Origin: an uncultured Candidatus Saccharibacteria bacterium
GTDB taxonomy: Bacteria; Patescibacteriota; Saccharimonadia; Saccharimonadales; Saccharimonadaceae
Direction of reading: 5' to 3'
DNA: 64,000 nucleotides
NCBI GenBank assembly: GCA_938041435.1
Contig: CALISR010000003.1
Span: forward strand, 1-64,000
Part shown: positions 43,342-52,054 of the stretch, piece by piece
Layout of the letters: each line of letters opens with the position of its first letter
Position numbering within the stretch: the stretch's first letter is position 1
Notes under the pieces: generated by a model
What the model saw: the letters and a program-made list of their open reading frames with translations, nothing else
Databases searched by the model: none
What the model was told of the DNA's origin: nothing
Made by a program: the position numbers and the translations under genes

Positions 43342-46209
43342 GTGAAGATTAGACGTCAAAAACGTGGGATCGTCATGCGCATCGCATCGGTTGTGGCTGT
43401 GAGTGGGCTCGCTATAGGCGGGCTTTTTTATGGCCTCAATTCGGTGAACGCAGCCGGTCTGAATAAAAACTATAATTATATCAAGGCAAATTACGCTGTG
43501 CCGAACGCCAACGTAGCCTGGGTGTCTCCCAACGGGGACGACAACAAGGGTAACGGAAGCGAGTCAGCACCGTATAAGAGCTTTGGCCGCGCCGTCACGA
43601 AGATTAGCGACGGTGGAACAGTGGTGGCAAAGAGTGGTATCTACCGCGAGCCACACTTCTTTGTGACGAAGAAGAACGTCACTATGCAGGCAGCACCCAA
43701 CGCCGAGGTATGGCTCAAGGGTAGTGATGTCGTGACCAACTGGTCGCGCGAAGGCAATATGTGGAAGGCCACTGGTAACTTCCAGAACTTCTGCCATGTC
43801 TGTACAACCAACATCAAGCCAGAAGTCGAAGGTATGGCTGCCTACCCAGAGCAGGTCTTTATTAACGACAAGCCACTGACGCAGGTCGGGAGCAAGGCTG
43901 AAGTTGGCCCAGGCAAGTTCTACGTAGAGGATGCCACGCAGACGACGCGTAGTGGTGGGCACTTCAACCCAGGCCGGCAAGACACCGTCAGTTACTACCT
44001 AGGCTCAGATCCAACGGCTGGCACAACGGAGATCTCGCAGCGCACCCGCGCCTTTACCACAACAGGTGAGAACTTCAAGCTGCAGGGTATTAACATTTCT
44101 CAATATGCGCCAAACCAAACCTGGGGCTTTAAAGATCCTCAGCTGGATGACAAAGCTGGGCCAATCGCCATCTCCATCAACGGGAAGAACTCGCTGGTGC
44201 AAGATGTGATCGTGGCGCAGAACTCGAACTCGGGGTTATTCCTCGATAAAGCGTCGGGCAGTGTGGTGAAGAACAGCCAATTCCTCGACAACGGGGGTAA
44301 TGGTGCTGGTGCAAACCGCATTGAGAATGCCGTATTTGAGAACAACACCTTTAGCAACAACAACGCCGCTGGCTTCGAAACCAATGGTAGCTACTGTACT
44401 TCGTGGTGTGGCATGGCTGATGTGAAGGTGACTCACGCCGAGAACTTCACCTTCCGCAACAATGTGGTGGACTACTCGAAGTCTGGCTCGACCAACTCCG
44501 ACATCGCTGTGGCCAAGCGTCACCAGCTGCCAGGCTTCTGGTGTGACGAAGGGTGTATCAACACCAACATCGTCAACAACTACTTTACCAACGTTCAGAT
44601 GGCGATCTTCTACGAGGTATCACACACTGGTATCATCGCCTCGAACATCATTGAGGGTTCGGGTTCTGGTATCTTAGTGTCGGGCAGTAGCAAGACGAAG
44701 ATCTACAACAACTCTATCTCACGCACCGCCTACCCAATCCGCGTCCGTGAGGATACCCGCAGCAAGGGTTGTAACGCTTACCAGGGCAGCACCTGTACTG
44801 CACCAGAGAGCTGGTCGCAAGCCAAGGGCCTGAGCTGGGACACAACGGGCACAGAGATGTACAACAACATCATCTCGTCACGTGCCGCAACTGCCAAGGA
44901 TGGCGATAGCCCATACTGGGCATACGGTGTCCGGACCAAGGGTGGTGCCAACATTGGCGGGCCAAAGGTTGGCACAAACGAGATGTTTGCTGGCCTAGAC
45001 TACAACGTCTACTACCGCAACGATACCAATGTCGACAAGACTGTCTTTACCTGGGACTTGGCTCAGACGGACGCACCGATCGATGTCCTCTTTAGCAAGA
45101 CATCAGACATCGCTAAGGATGGCCGGGTCAGCAAGGCGATTGATGGCCTAGAGCGCAACTCGCTCGACCAAACTGGCTCACGCAGCGCCAACCCATTTTT
45201 CACCAGCGAAGCTGCGAATAACAACGACTACAACAAGAGTAACTACACCATCAAGGCTGGAAGCCCAGCTGCCAACAGTGGTAAGGAGCTGCCTGCCGAC
45301 GTTGCGAAGGCAATCGACCCAAGTGGGGCGACCGTGAAGGCTGGTACCAAGGTGAATCGTGGTGCACTGGTCAATGCCAACATGACTGGTGGTGAGCCAA
45401 ACGTCAACAGCAAGAGCAGTAGTACTCCACAACAAAATAACGCCAATGGCGCGACCACCAAGGGGCAATCAGACCCAAAAGCGCCGGGCATGGGCAGCGT
45501 CAGTAAAGCTGACACTGCTCATGCAGCCCAAACCGCTGAGGCCGACACCAAGAGCGACAACAGTGCTGTGTCGATCCCAGACGCTCACCTCAAGGCGGCA
45601 ATCAACAAGCGCCTGTCTGAGACCCTTGGCGCACGCCGTAGCGCCTCACAGGACGTGACAGCGGGTGAGATGCAAAAGCTGACTGGCTTGTCGCTCATCT
45701 TGCCAGGTGATGCAGCGGACGACCGCAAAGCTGCCGACCTAACTGGCCTTGAGGCGGCAACGAACCTCGACTGGCTGGCAATTGATGGCAACAAGGTGAA
45801 GAGCCTTGCACCGCTCGCTAAGCTAACCAAGCTGACTTCGTTGACCGCTCATTCCAACCAGATTGAGTCGCTTGACCCAATCGCTGGCTTGGCAAACCTC
45901 AAGCTTGTGATGGTCTCGGGCAATCCAATTGCCTCCACTAAGCCACTTGCCAAGCTTACGCACCTCAAGCGGGTCTCGCTCTCGGGCAAAGATGGCTTCG
46001 TGCTAGACGTTGCCGACGTGGCAGCCAGCAAGGGTAGCCTGGAGTCGCTCTCACTCTACGACTACAGCCGCAAGACCACGCTGGCCAATGGCAGCCAACT
46101 AGCGACATTTGGCAGCCTCAAGAAGCTTCGCCTCACTGGCGTCAAGCTAAGTGCTGCCGATAGCGCCGCCATTGGCACACTCAAACTCGAAAAGCGCCGC
46201 ATAGACTAG
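43342..46209 (+). CDS. Large secreted surface protein: right-handed beta-helix plus leucine-rich repeats
   Basis: A 955-residue exported protein. A basic start and signal peptide (1-37, ending NSVNAA) are followed by a right-handed parallel beta-helix region (about 55-650, beginning VAWVSPNGDDNKGNG and rich in NNxF/NNxI ladders), a Gln/Asn/Ala-rich linker (about 690-740), and a C-terminal domain with leucine-rich repeats (about 800-955: LTGLEAATNLDWLAIDGNKV, LAPLAKLTKLTSLTAHSNQI). Beta-helix domains often act on polysaccharides and LRRs bind partners. No sorting signal or membrane anchor is seen at the end. The GTG start has GGGGAGG nine bases upstream. Catalytic residues were not identified. 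Confidence 0.85.
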   Translation: MKIRRQKRGIVMRIASVVAVSGLAIGGLFYGLNSVNAAGLNKNYNYIKANYAVPNANVAWVSPNGDDNKGNGSESAPYKSFGRAVTKISDGGTVVAKSGIYREPHFFVTKKNVTMQAAPNAEVWLKGSDVVTNWSREGNMWKATGNFQNFCHVCTTNIKPEVEGMAAYPEQVFINDKPLTQVGSKAEVGPGKFYVEDATQTTRSGGHFNPGRQDTVSYYLGSDPTAGTTEISQRTRAFTTTGENFKLQGINISQYAPNQTWGFKDPQLDDKAGPIAISINGKNSLVQDVIVAQNSNSGLFLDKASGSVVKNSQFLDNGGNGAGANRIENAVFENNTFSNNNAAGFETNGSYCTSWCGMADVKVTHAENFTFRNNVVDYSKSGSTNSDIAVAKRHQLPGFWCDEGCINTNIVNNYFTNVQMAIFYEVSHTGIIASNIIEGSGSGILVSGSSKTKIYNNSISRTAYPIRVREDTRSKGCNAYQGSTCTAPESWSQAKGLSWDTTGTEMYNNIISSRAATAKDGDSPYWAYGVRTKGGANIGGPKVGTNEMFAGLDYNVYYRNDTNVDKTVFTWDLAQTDAPIDVLFSKTSDIAKDGRVSKAIDGLERNSLDQTGSRSANPFFTSEAANNNDYNKSNYTIKAGSPAANSGKELPADVAKAIDPSGATVKAGTKVNRGALVNANMTGGEPNVNSKSSSTPQQNNANGATTKGQSDPKAPGMGSVSKADTAHAAQTAEADTKSDNSAVSIPDAHLKAAINKRLSETLGARRSASQDVTAGEMQKLTGLSLILPGDAADDRKAADLTGLEAATNLDWLAIDGNKVKSLAPLAKLTKLTSLTAHSNQIESLDPIAGLANLKLVMVSGNPIASTKPLAKLTHLKRVSLSGKDGFVLDVADVAASKGSLESLSLYDYSRKTTLANGSQLATFGSLKKLRLTGVKLSAADSAAIGTLKLEKRRID

Positions 46210-46247
46210 GTTCCTCCCCATCAGCCAAGTCTGGTAGCGTACATGAA

Positions 46248-46274
46248 AAGCCGAGCAGAATCGCTCGGCTTTTT
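46248..46274 (+). terminator. Rho-independent terminator of the surface-protein gene
   Basis: AAGCCGAGC (46248-46256) pairs with GCTCGGCTT (46263-46271), followed by TTT. Confidence 0.92.
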
Positions 46275-46581
46275 GGTATGAAAAGGAGTGCTCTTCGAGC
46301 TGCTGGCGCGCTCTATCGTAGGCAATATTTTATACCCATGGCTGCTATAAATCATGCTATGAGGAGGTGTCTCTAGTTATTCTACAGAAGCAAATGCGAG
46401 AGAAGCGATATGAGAATGGCTGAGATTTTGAGCCATAGGTATGGTGGACCCGTAATACTGCAAGGGCAAGAATTAAAACGAGACGTGGGTCTAGTATCTC
46501 TAGGTATTTGCCAAATATGTATTCTATTCTTGTGAATAAAAAAACTCAGCATGCAACAACATACTGAGTTAGTATTCTCTA
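46275..46581. other. Intergenic region before the tRNA-Arg gene
   Basis: About 300 bases with no gene seen, apart from the tRNA-Arg terminator at 46538-46570. Confidence 0.5.
46538..46570 (-). terminator. Rho-independent terminator after tRNA-Arg
   Basis: AACTCAG (46543-46549) pairs with CTGAGTT (46564-46570); on the minus strand a run of T follows. Confidence 0.85.
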
Positions 46582-46658
46582 TGGTACACTCGGCGCGATT
46601 CGAACGCACGACCTTTGGCTCCGCAAGCCAACGCTCTATCCAGCTGAGCTACGAGTGC
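46582..46658 (-). tRNA. tRNA-Arg (anticodon GCG)
   Basis: A 77-base class I tRNA with acceptor GCACTCG/CGAGTGT (first pair G-U), anticodon loop TTGCGGA in stem TTGGC/GCCAA, T arm with GTTCGAATC, discriminator A and encoded CCA. The anticodon GCG reads CGC and CGU. Most bacteria use an ACG (inosine) tRNA for these codons, so the G34 form is unusual. Confidence 0.92.
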
Positions 46659-46774
46659 ATACCTGGGAAACAAATGTTGCCCAGACCAAACTATAAGGTG
46701 CACTGGATGATACCAGATCGCTTATTATTGTAGCACAGAGGTGTGCCGAGGGCAAGATACCGCAGCCAAAACTA

Positions 46775-47410
46775 CTACTGCAGTCGCAAATAAATGATCA
46801 GTCGCTCGAGCAAGTCGGGCTTGCGCTCGCTCATTGGTAGGTGAGAGGCGATGAGATCAACCAGCTGCTCGCCTACATCCTCGGGGAAGTACATGACGAT
46901 GGGCATAGCGAAGCGTTTGCGTGGGATGAGCGTGATCCAATTTTGCGTGGGCTTGGCAGTAACGCTAAAGGAGCGGAAGGTGTCGTACGAATAGGTGCGC
47001 TGGCCTATCACCACCTCAGCGTGGCTGGCGCTGTAGTTTACCAAGGCAGCCGGCCGCTGCAGCGAGACGATCAACGCCACAGCCATGATGGGGATAAGCA
47101 GCGCGAAGGTGTACGACTTAAACAAAAAGATTGAAATCGCGAAGAGTACCACCACAACCACGCCAAAAATAACATACCAGCCACGGGGGCGAGTGGTGTC
47201 ATTTACTTCACGCTCTTGCCAGATGAGGAGCGGCTCGGTGGGGTCGGGGAAGGGCGAAACCTGCGACGAATTGCTATTGGTCTCACTTGGCCCACGGCGA
47301 ATCTCGAGCGGTGGGTTAGGCTCGTCAGCGGCTTGCGCATCGGCACGAGCGGTGCGCGACGGGTCGGCGGCATCTGGAGCGGAGGGCTGATCAAATTGCG
47401 ATGGCTGCAT
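46775..47410 (-). CDS. Membrane protein with two transmembrane segments, unknown function
   Basis: A 211-residue protein: a disordered Pro/Asp/Ser-rich N-terminus (1-75), two adjacent membrane segments (about 79-98 and 100-120, GWYVIFGVVVVVLFAI and FALLIPIMAVALIVSL), and a cytoplasmic-type domain (about 120-211, with YSYDTFRSFSVTAK and LIPRKRFAMPIVMYF). The fold resembles small PH-like membrane proteins, but no family can be named. TATACT ends six bases before the ATG, so the mRNA is predicted to be leaderless. The gene is a single unit. Confidence 0.75.
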   Translation of the reverse strand: MQPSQFDQPSAPDAADPSRTARADAQAADEPNPPLEIRRGPSETNSNSSQVSPFPDPTEPLLIWQEREVNDTTRPRGWYVIFGVVVVVLFAISIFLFKSYTFALLIPIMAVALIVSLQRPAALVNYSASHAEVVIGQRTYSYDTFRSFSVTAKPTQNWITLIPRKRFAMPIVMYFPEDVGEQLVDLIASHLPMSERKPDLLERLIIYLRLQ

Positions 47411-47537
47411 ATATTTAGTATAGCATAGAACATCGGCGAAAGACGATGGTTTGGGGTGTATATTAACGTAGAGAAATCTATAGAAATAGCATCAGAATCA
47501 GCTCATTAATGTGCCTTGTAGGTTAGACTTGCAACCC

Positions 47538-48211
47538 CTAGCCTACTATTGAAGAGTCAACGGCGTACAATGAGCCGCCATATTGTACTTCGACAAGTTT
47601 GGCTTCAAGCCCTCTAATGGTGCCCATAATTTCAAATTGAAGATTAATCATAGCTCCACGCTTATCTTCCATTTCACCAGTGTCTATATTAGCGTGAGTA
47701 TAGTCATTCAAATAATCGAGTAGCTTCTCGTGCGAAGCGATTTGCGCGCGCAGATATTCAGCTCGCTTTTGAAAGAGTTTCCTTTTGCTTTGGACTTCCT
47801 TATACAAATCAGTTGGAAGCGGAACCTCGATAGTGCTACCGTCAGATGCAGATTTGCTAGTGATAAAATACTGGAGAGTGTCTGTAGTGTCGGGTTTTCG
47901 CAATTTCTTTGCTAGCTGTCGAGCCGCCCATGCAATCCCGCCGACTTTTGTCGGTGAGTCAATAACCTCAGGATCAACAGCTGTTTGGTCAGCCCTGTCC
48001 AATGCAGCAACTGGTGTTTCGCTGGCATCTAAAGCCTCTGATTGTACATTTGCTTCAGGGTGTTCGCATAAATTGCACGCTGTAGACCCAATACCAGACA
48101 CCGCGTCTATCTGCGTTTTTTCACGCTCTATTGCTTCTGGGGGGGGGTTGGTTCAAAAGAAGCTTGCTCTGGAGTGTGAGGTTGCTGAGTAGGGTGTTCA
48201 AATGTAGACAT
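47538..48211 (-). pseudogene. Hypothetical coiled-coil protein, interrupted at a nine-C tract
   Basis: The main open frame (48101 to 47538) encodes 187 residues with CNLCEHPEAN near the start, a helical C-terminal half (KEVQSKRKLFQKRAEYLRA) and no signal. Upstream, an ATG at 48211 opens a protein-like frame (MSTFEHPTQQPHTPEQASFE) that hits a TAG just past nine C on the minus strand (48147-48139). A tenth C would make one continuous 224-residue protein, PTPPPEAIEREKTQIDA bridging the tract. TATACT lies about 36 bases before the ATG. Either the gene is phase-variable, degraded, or the tract was miscounted in sequencing. No family was recognised. Confidence 0.65.
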
Positions 48212-48323
48212 TGTGTAGTAGCCTTTTAATTATTTAGATTTATAGTATACAACATATAATTATGCAATAGAGGTGAGAGGTTTTGCAACTATAATTTGTG
48301 ATGGGCAACATTACTTTTATAAA

Positions 48324-48359
48324 GCAAAACCCTCGGCAGTGCTTCGGCTACCGAGGGTT
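48324..48359 (-). terminator. Rho-independent terminator after tRNA-Ser(TGA)
   Basis: AACCCTCGG (48328-48336) pairs with CCGAGGGTT (48351-48359); on the minus strand TTTTGCTTT follows. Confidence 0.88.
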
Positions 48360-48374
48360 CGAGTAAGCCCAACA

Positions 48375-48463
48375 TGGCGGAGAGAGTGGGATTCGAACCC
48401 ACGGTAGGGGGTGCCTACGCCGGTTTTCAAGACCGGTACCTTCAACCACTCGGTCATCTCTCC
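48375..48463 (-). tRNA. tRNA-Ser (anticodon TGA)
   Basis: A class II tRNA with acceptor GGAGAGA/TCTCTCC, anticodon loop CTTGAAA in stem CCGGT/ACCGG, a long variable arm, GTTCGAATC in the T arm and encoded CCA. It reads UCA (and other UCN by wobble). Confidence 0.95.
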
Positions 48464-48624
48464 AGTCTCGCTTATTATAGCATGAGATGAGGCAAGGCAA
48501 AAGATGGGGGTGACCAACTTTTGCGTAAGCCCTCGATATTATCCTTATCCCCCTTGTTCTACAGAGCCGAAACATTGCTCCTTTTCTCCAATGTTGATTA
48601 TAGATGGGCCAACACCACAACGGC

Positions 48625-49305
48625 TTATCCAAACGGCTGATGAGCCACCACCGCAGCAATAACCTGCCGGGCACCGGCAGTGCGGAGGCAACGCGAAGCA
48701 TAGCGAATCGTCGCACCCGTTGTAGAAATATCATCGATAAGGCAATAAGTGACCTCTGGTGAGAGTGTGCGGGGGCAAGCGAATGCTTGGCGGGCTTGCC
48801 GCTGGCGCTGAGCACGACTACTCCCTAGCTGCACACTGTGCTGAGCGCGTGTGAGGGCTGGCTGGCAGGTCAGTCCACGCAGCCGGGCAAAGGCTTGGGC
48901 AAGCAACCGGCAGTGGTCATACCCGCGCTGGCGCTGATGTGCCGGAATGGTTGGGATGGGCACAATGATGGTATCCGCCGGTAGCGGCGGCGTGACGGCG
49001 TCGAGCAAGTCTGCAAGGGTGTGCTGAGCCGCTTGGGCGCGCTCAAACTTGTAGCGGTCGATTAGTCGCTCCAGCGCACCCCTACGCTGCAGGGCACACC
49101 ACGCGGCCACATAGGGTAGGGAGCAGGTTTGGCACTGGCCAGATAGAGTAGGTTGGCCGCACTCGAGGCAGCGGTAGAGCGGGTCGCGAATGATGTCATT
49201 TTTACAATTATCACAGAGCAGTGTCCCGGTGATGTTGCAACCACAACAGGTATGCGGGGCAAGGAGGTTGGCAAGGTAGGTCGGTATTGTGATTTTTACA
49301 CTCAT
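48625..49305 (-). CDS. comF: ComF-family phosphoribosyltransferase-like protein
   Basis: A 226-residue protein linked to natural transformation in other bacteria. A zinc-ribbon-like N-terminus has Cys pairs CCGC, CDNC, CLEC and CQTC (about 20-75), followed by a phosphoribosyltransferase domain with VPIPTIPAHQRQRGYDHCRLLA and the PRPP loop CLIDDISTTGATIR. ComF may couple DNA uptake to the inner membrane. With the T4SS and pilin genes nearby, it supports a DNA-uptake capacity, but no ComEC or ComEA was seen here. The ATG at 49305 begins where family similarity starts; it has no clear ribosome-binding site. Confidence 0.9.
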   Translation of the reverse strand: MSVKITIPTYLANLLAPHTCCGCNITGTLLCDNCKNDIIRDPLYRCLECGQPTLSGQCQTCSLPYVAAWCALQRRGALERLIDRYKFERAQAAQHTLADLLDAVTPPLPADTIIVPIPTIPAHQRQRGYDHCRLLAQAFARLRGLTCQPALTRAQHSVQLGSSRAQRQRQARQAFACPRTLSPEVTYCLIDDISTTGATIRYASRCLRTAGARQVIAAVVAHQPFG

Positions 49306-49318
49306 GAGGCCTCTCCGG

Positions 49319-49347
49319 TTGATTATACGCCATCGATTAGCTATAAT
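49319..49347 (+). promoter_or_regulatory. Sigma-70 type promoter of hsp20
   Basis: TTGATT (49319-49324), 17 bases, TATAAT (49342-49347). Transcription would begin near 49354, leaving a leader of about 57 bases. No CIRCE element was found. Confidence 0.6.
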
Positions 49348-49410
49348 AAATCCAGACTGTTGTCGAAATGGTAATTGTGAATTAGCAAAAGAAAGTATGT
49401 GGAGGAAACT

Positions 49411-49935
49411 ATGGCCCGGAGTCAAGATGATGATCTTTTGATCGGTGATGAGCTTGCGGCAGCATTTTTGGAAGGTGATGACTCGCTCGCACCAGCTGCG
49501 CCAACTCACCAGCCGATGAATCACGCCCAAGCAAACCCAATGCCTGCCCAGAACCAGCAGAGCCAAGCGTCGCCGTGGGGCGAAGAGCCTGCCCAGAGTG
49601 AGGAAGACTACACTGGCCAATTGGCAGTCGATGTGTACGAGACCGAGACACAACTGGTGGTGAAGGCCCGCACCGCTGGAGTGAACCGCGAGGAATTGGA
49701 TGTGAAGATTAACGACGGGCTGTTGACGATCGTTGGCACGCTGAGTAGCGGTGACGACACCGTAGCCACCAAATGGCACAACCAAGAGTGCTACTGGGGT
49801 GAATTTAGCCGCACACTGGAGCTACCCGTAACGGTACGTGAGGACGAGACGACTGCTGTGCTGAAGGATGGTGTGCTGACCATCACCTTTGAGAAGGTTA
49901 AGCAAGAGCAGGCCAAGAAGATCCCGATCCTCTAG
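49411..49935 (+). CDS. Small heat-shock protein Hsp20 (alpha-crystallin)
   Basis: A 174-residue holdase chaperone that binds unfolding proteins. An acidic, Gln/Pro-rich N-terminus (1-65) precedes the alpha-crystallin domain (about 70-165: QLAVDVYETETQLVVKA, REELDVKINDGLLTIVG, and GVLTITFEK near the end) and the short IPIL C-terminal oligomerisation motif. The ATG at 49411 has GGAGG six bases before it; an in-frame GTG at 49399 lies in the ribosome-binding site. It is divergent from comF and closed by a terminator at 49965-49987. Confidence 0.93.
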   Translation: MARSQDDDLLIGDELAAAFLEGDDSLAPAAPTHQPMNHAQANPMPAQNQQSQASPWGEEPAQSEEDYTGQLAVDVYETETQLVVKARTAGVNREELDVKINDGLLTIVGTLSSGDDTVATKWHNQECYWGEFSRTLELPVTVREDETTAVLKDGVLTITFEKVKQEQAKKIPIL

Positions 49936-49964
49936 GGAAGGGAAAACGAGCTTTGAGACGATGA

Positions 49965-49987
49965 CCCCGCTGCTGCGGGGTTGTTTT
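49965..49987 (+). terminator. Rho-independent terminator of hsp20
   Basis: CCCCGC (49965-49970) pairs with GCGGGG (49975-49980), followed by TTGTTTT. Confidence 0.88.
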
Positions 49988-50499
49988 GTGCTACAGGAAG
50001 TGGGTGATGCGAGCCTTGAGGCCTCTTATAGTGTCTAGCCTTATACGTTCTCTATTTCGTTTAGTAAAATGTGACTATTGGTAGCAGAAAAGGGTGTTAT
50101 CCAGTATTAGCGCTGAGAGGCTAGTGTCCTAGAGAAAGTTTTTGCAATAACTGCAGGAGAAATGGTAGTAAGGATAAGGATAAGGTGCTTGGGCTAGATA
50201 TAGCTCATGCGAGAGGTGACGAAGGTAGTGGGGTGTAATGATTTTGTAAAACGGCTCTGTTAGAGTATATAGTTGAACAAGCTAAAGAATACTAGAAACT
50301 TCCCAAAACACCTCCTAAATGGTGCGATGGCTTATTATGAGGTTCCTGAGTGTAAAGTATAGTGAGCGCAGTGTGATGATGATTCCCCAGCCAGGGTGAA
50401 ATGGAAGAGCATGGCTAGTGCTACGCAAAAACAGTCAGTACTAGATGCCATCAGCAATAGACAGACTTTCTTGTGTGTCGTCGAATATATCCTCAGCAA
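49988..50499. other. Intergenic region, no gene seen
   Basis: About 510 bases between hsp20 and the pilin cluster. Short overlapping frames occur, but none has a good start or protein-like composition. It carries no recognised RNA or repeat. Confidence 0.4.
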
Positions 50500-50528
50500 A
50501 AAGTACCACCCTGCGAGAGGGTGGTATA
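50500..50528 (-). terminator. Rho-independent terminator of the pilin-like operon
   Basis: TACCACCC (50506-50513) pairs with GGGTGGTA (50521-50528); on the minus strand CTTTTTG follows. Confidence 0.88.
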
Positions 50529-50556
50529 AGAGAGCCAATGAAGAAAGGTGGTTGTA

Positions 50557-50994
50557 TTATTGCCCTTGGTTGGCACCGATATTGACGACGACGAAGTTGA
50601 CGAGCGCGTAGGCGATAATCGCAACAACAAGACCAACGATGGCGTACATAATGGTGTTCTTAGCGCCAGTGACGGCATTGGAGTCACCGTTTGACACGGT
50701 GTAGCGCACACCGCCGATCACAATCATGATAACGGCGACCGCACCAACGATGAAGAGAATCACGTTGACGATTGTTTGGAAAATACCAGTACCATCAGTA
50801 CAACCTTCTTTTTCGCTACCGAAGAGACAACTCACTTGGTCACTCCCCTTAGCAGAAGTAACACCTTTTTTGAGGCCAAGACCGTTGTCGGACGCCGCTG
50901 CCCCTACGTGTGGTGCTACCAGCCCAGCAACACCTGCAGCCAGCACCGGCACAGCGAGGAGTGTAAGCATAGCTTTTTTGATATTGATTTTCAT
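50557..50994 (-). CDS. VirB2-like pilin subunit 6
   Basis: A 145-residue exported protein: signal peptide (about 1-30), a stretch with a Cys pair (SCLFGSEKEGC), and two membrane segments (about 72-92 and 112-134) with the linking motif GGVRYTVSNGDSNAVTGAKN. Predicted T4SS pilin or channel subunit. The ATG at 50994 has AAAGGA nine bases ahead; an in-frame ATG at 51000 is too near. Last gene of the tandem cluster, separated from the next by about 160 bases, so it may have its own promoter. Confidence 0.85.
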   Translation of the reverse strand: MKINIKKAMLTLLAVPVLAAGVAGLVAPHVGAAASDNGLGLKKGVTSAKGSDQVSCLFGSEKEGCTDGTGIFQTIVNVILFIVGAVAVIMIVIGGVRYTVSNGDSNAVTGAKNTIMYAIVGLVVAIIAYALVNFVVVNIGANQGQ

Positions 50995-51151
50995 TGTCAT
51001 GTCCTTTCTATTGGCATTAGTACCATCTTGTACTACCTGTACTATCTATATATACCAAAAATTTGCCAAAATGTTAAGAGCTAACGGAGAAAATTACCGA
51101 AAAAGAGCCTATTTTATTGCAGAATGCAAGCAAAGTAAATGATAGTGGTAG

Positions 51152-51610
51152 TTAGACGTAATTATATTGGGCGGTTGGAGTGGATTGACTGCCACCACTA
51201 CCAAGAAGATTTGAGACAACAAAGTTAACAATTGCATAGGCAAGGATAGCCACAACTAAGCCAGCAACTGCATAGAGAATAGTGTTCTTTGCGCTTTGTA
51301 TACCATTTGAGTCACCATTTGACGTGGTGTAGCGAATACCACCAACGACGATCATAATGACAGCAATAGCACCAAGCGCATAGAGCATAATGTTAACAAT
51401 ATTCGTGATAGCAGTACCGATATTAAAGTTATTAACAGTGCCACCAGCATTATCGATACCTTTTTTTACTTGGTCTTGTGCGCTAACACCTACTGCAAAG
51501 GTTTGTGATAGCTGGCTAGTAGACAGAGCACTAGCAGAAGGGGCGACCATACCAGCAATAACGACAGAGCAGATACCTGTACCAAGAACTAGTTTTTTAA
51601 TAATGTTCAT
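51152..51610 (-). CDS. VirB2-like pilin subunit 5
   Basis: A 152-residue exported protein: signal peptide (about 1-28, ending PSASA), then two membrane segments with GGIRYTTSNGDSNGIQSAKN between them and a Tyr-ending tail (QYNYV). No Cys in the mature part. AAGGAG precedes the ATG by eight bases. It is the closest relative of subunit 6 in the cluster. A 150-base gap after it suggests a transcript boundary or a processing site. Confidence 0.85.
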   Translation of the reverse strand: MNIIKKLVLGTGICSVVIAGMVAPSASALSTSQLSQTFAVGVSAQDQVKKGIDNAGGTVNNFNIGTAITNIVNIMLYALGAIAVIMIVVGGIRYTTSNGDSNGIQSAKNTILYAVAGLVVAILAYAIVNFVVSNLLGSGGSQSTPTAQYNYV

Positions 51611-51622
51611 CTTATATCTCCT

Positions 51623-52054
51623 TTATTTTATTGATAGATTGTCAGTAACCCAGTTGACAATGGTATACGAAAGAATGGCGATAACGATACCTGCTACTGC
51701 GTAGAGAATAGTATTACGAGCAGCTTTGACTGCTTGTGGGTCTCCACCAGCTAATGTAAAGCGAAAGCCAGCATAGACAATCATGATGACCGAGACACCA
51801 CCAAGAATCATGAGTGCAGTATTAATACCACTTTTAATAACTGACTCTGGGTTGGGGATACCAGTGCCACTGGAGGTGACTGACTCACAGCCACTCTCGC
51901 CATAGTCACTTGCCTTTTGGCATGCGCTGTCTTTTTCGAGGCCGCTATTAAGCTCTACTTTTGCGTAGGCAGTTGATGTAATCGCAATGATAGGAAGCAA
52001 TAAGATAATGCCGATACTAATTGAGCTAATACAGCGTGATAAAAAAAACTTCAT
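51623..52054 (-). CDS. VirB2-like pilin subunit 4
   Basis: A 143-residue exported protein with a signal peptide (about 1-32, ending STAYA), a Cys pair in ACQKASDYGESGC, and two membrane segments with YAGFRFTLAGGDPQAVKAAR between them. It overlaps the preceding gene by four bases, so translation is coupled. Confidence 0.85.
   Translation of the reverse strand: MKFFLSRCISSISIGIILLLPIIAITSTAYAKVELNSGLEKDSACQKASDYGESGCESVTSSGTGIPNPESVIKSGINTALMILGGVSVIMIVYAGFRFTLAGGDPQAVKAARNTILYAVAGIVIAILSYTIVNWVTDNLSIK

Noticed and set aside
50020..50040. CTTATAGTGT near 50025, similar to the conserved part of the structured repeat
   Set aside because: Only ten bases match and neither hairpin nor the CAGCCCAGCGC segment is present, so it is likely chance.
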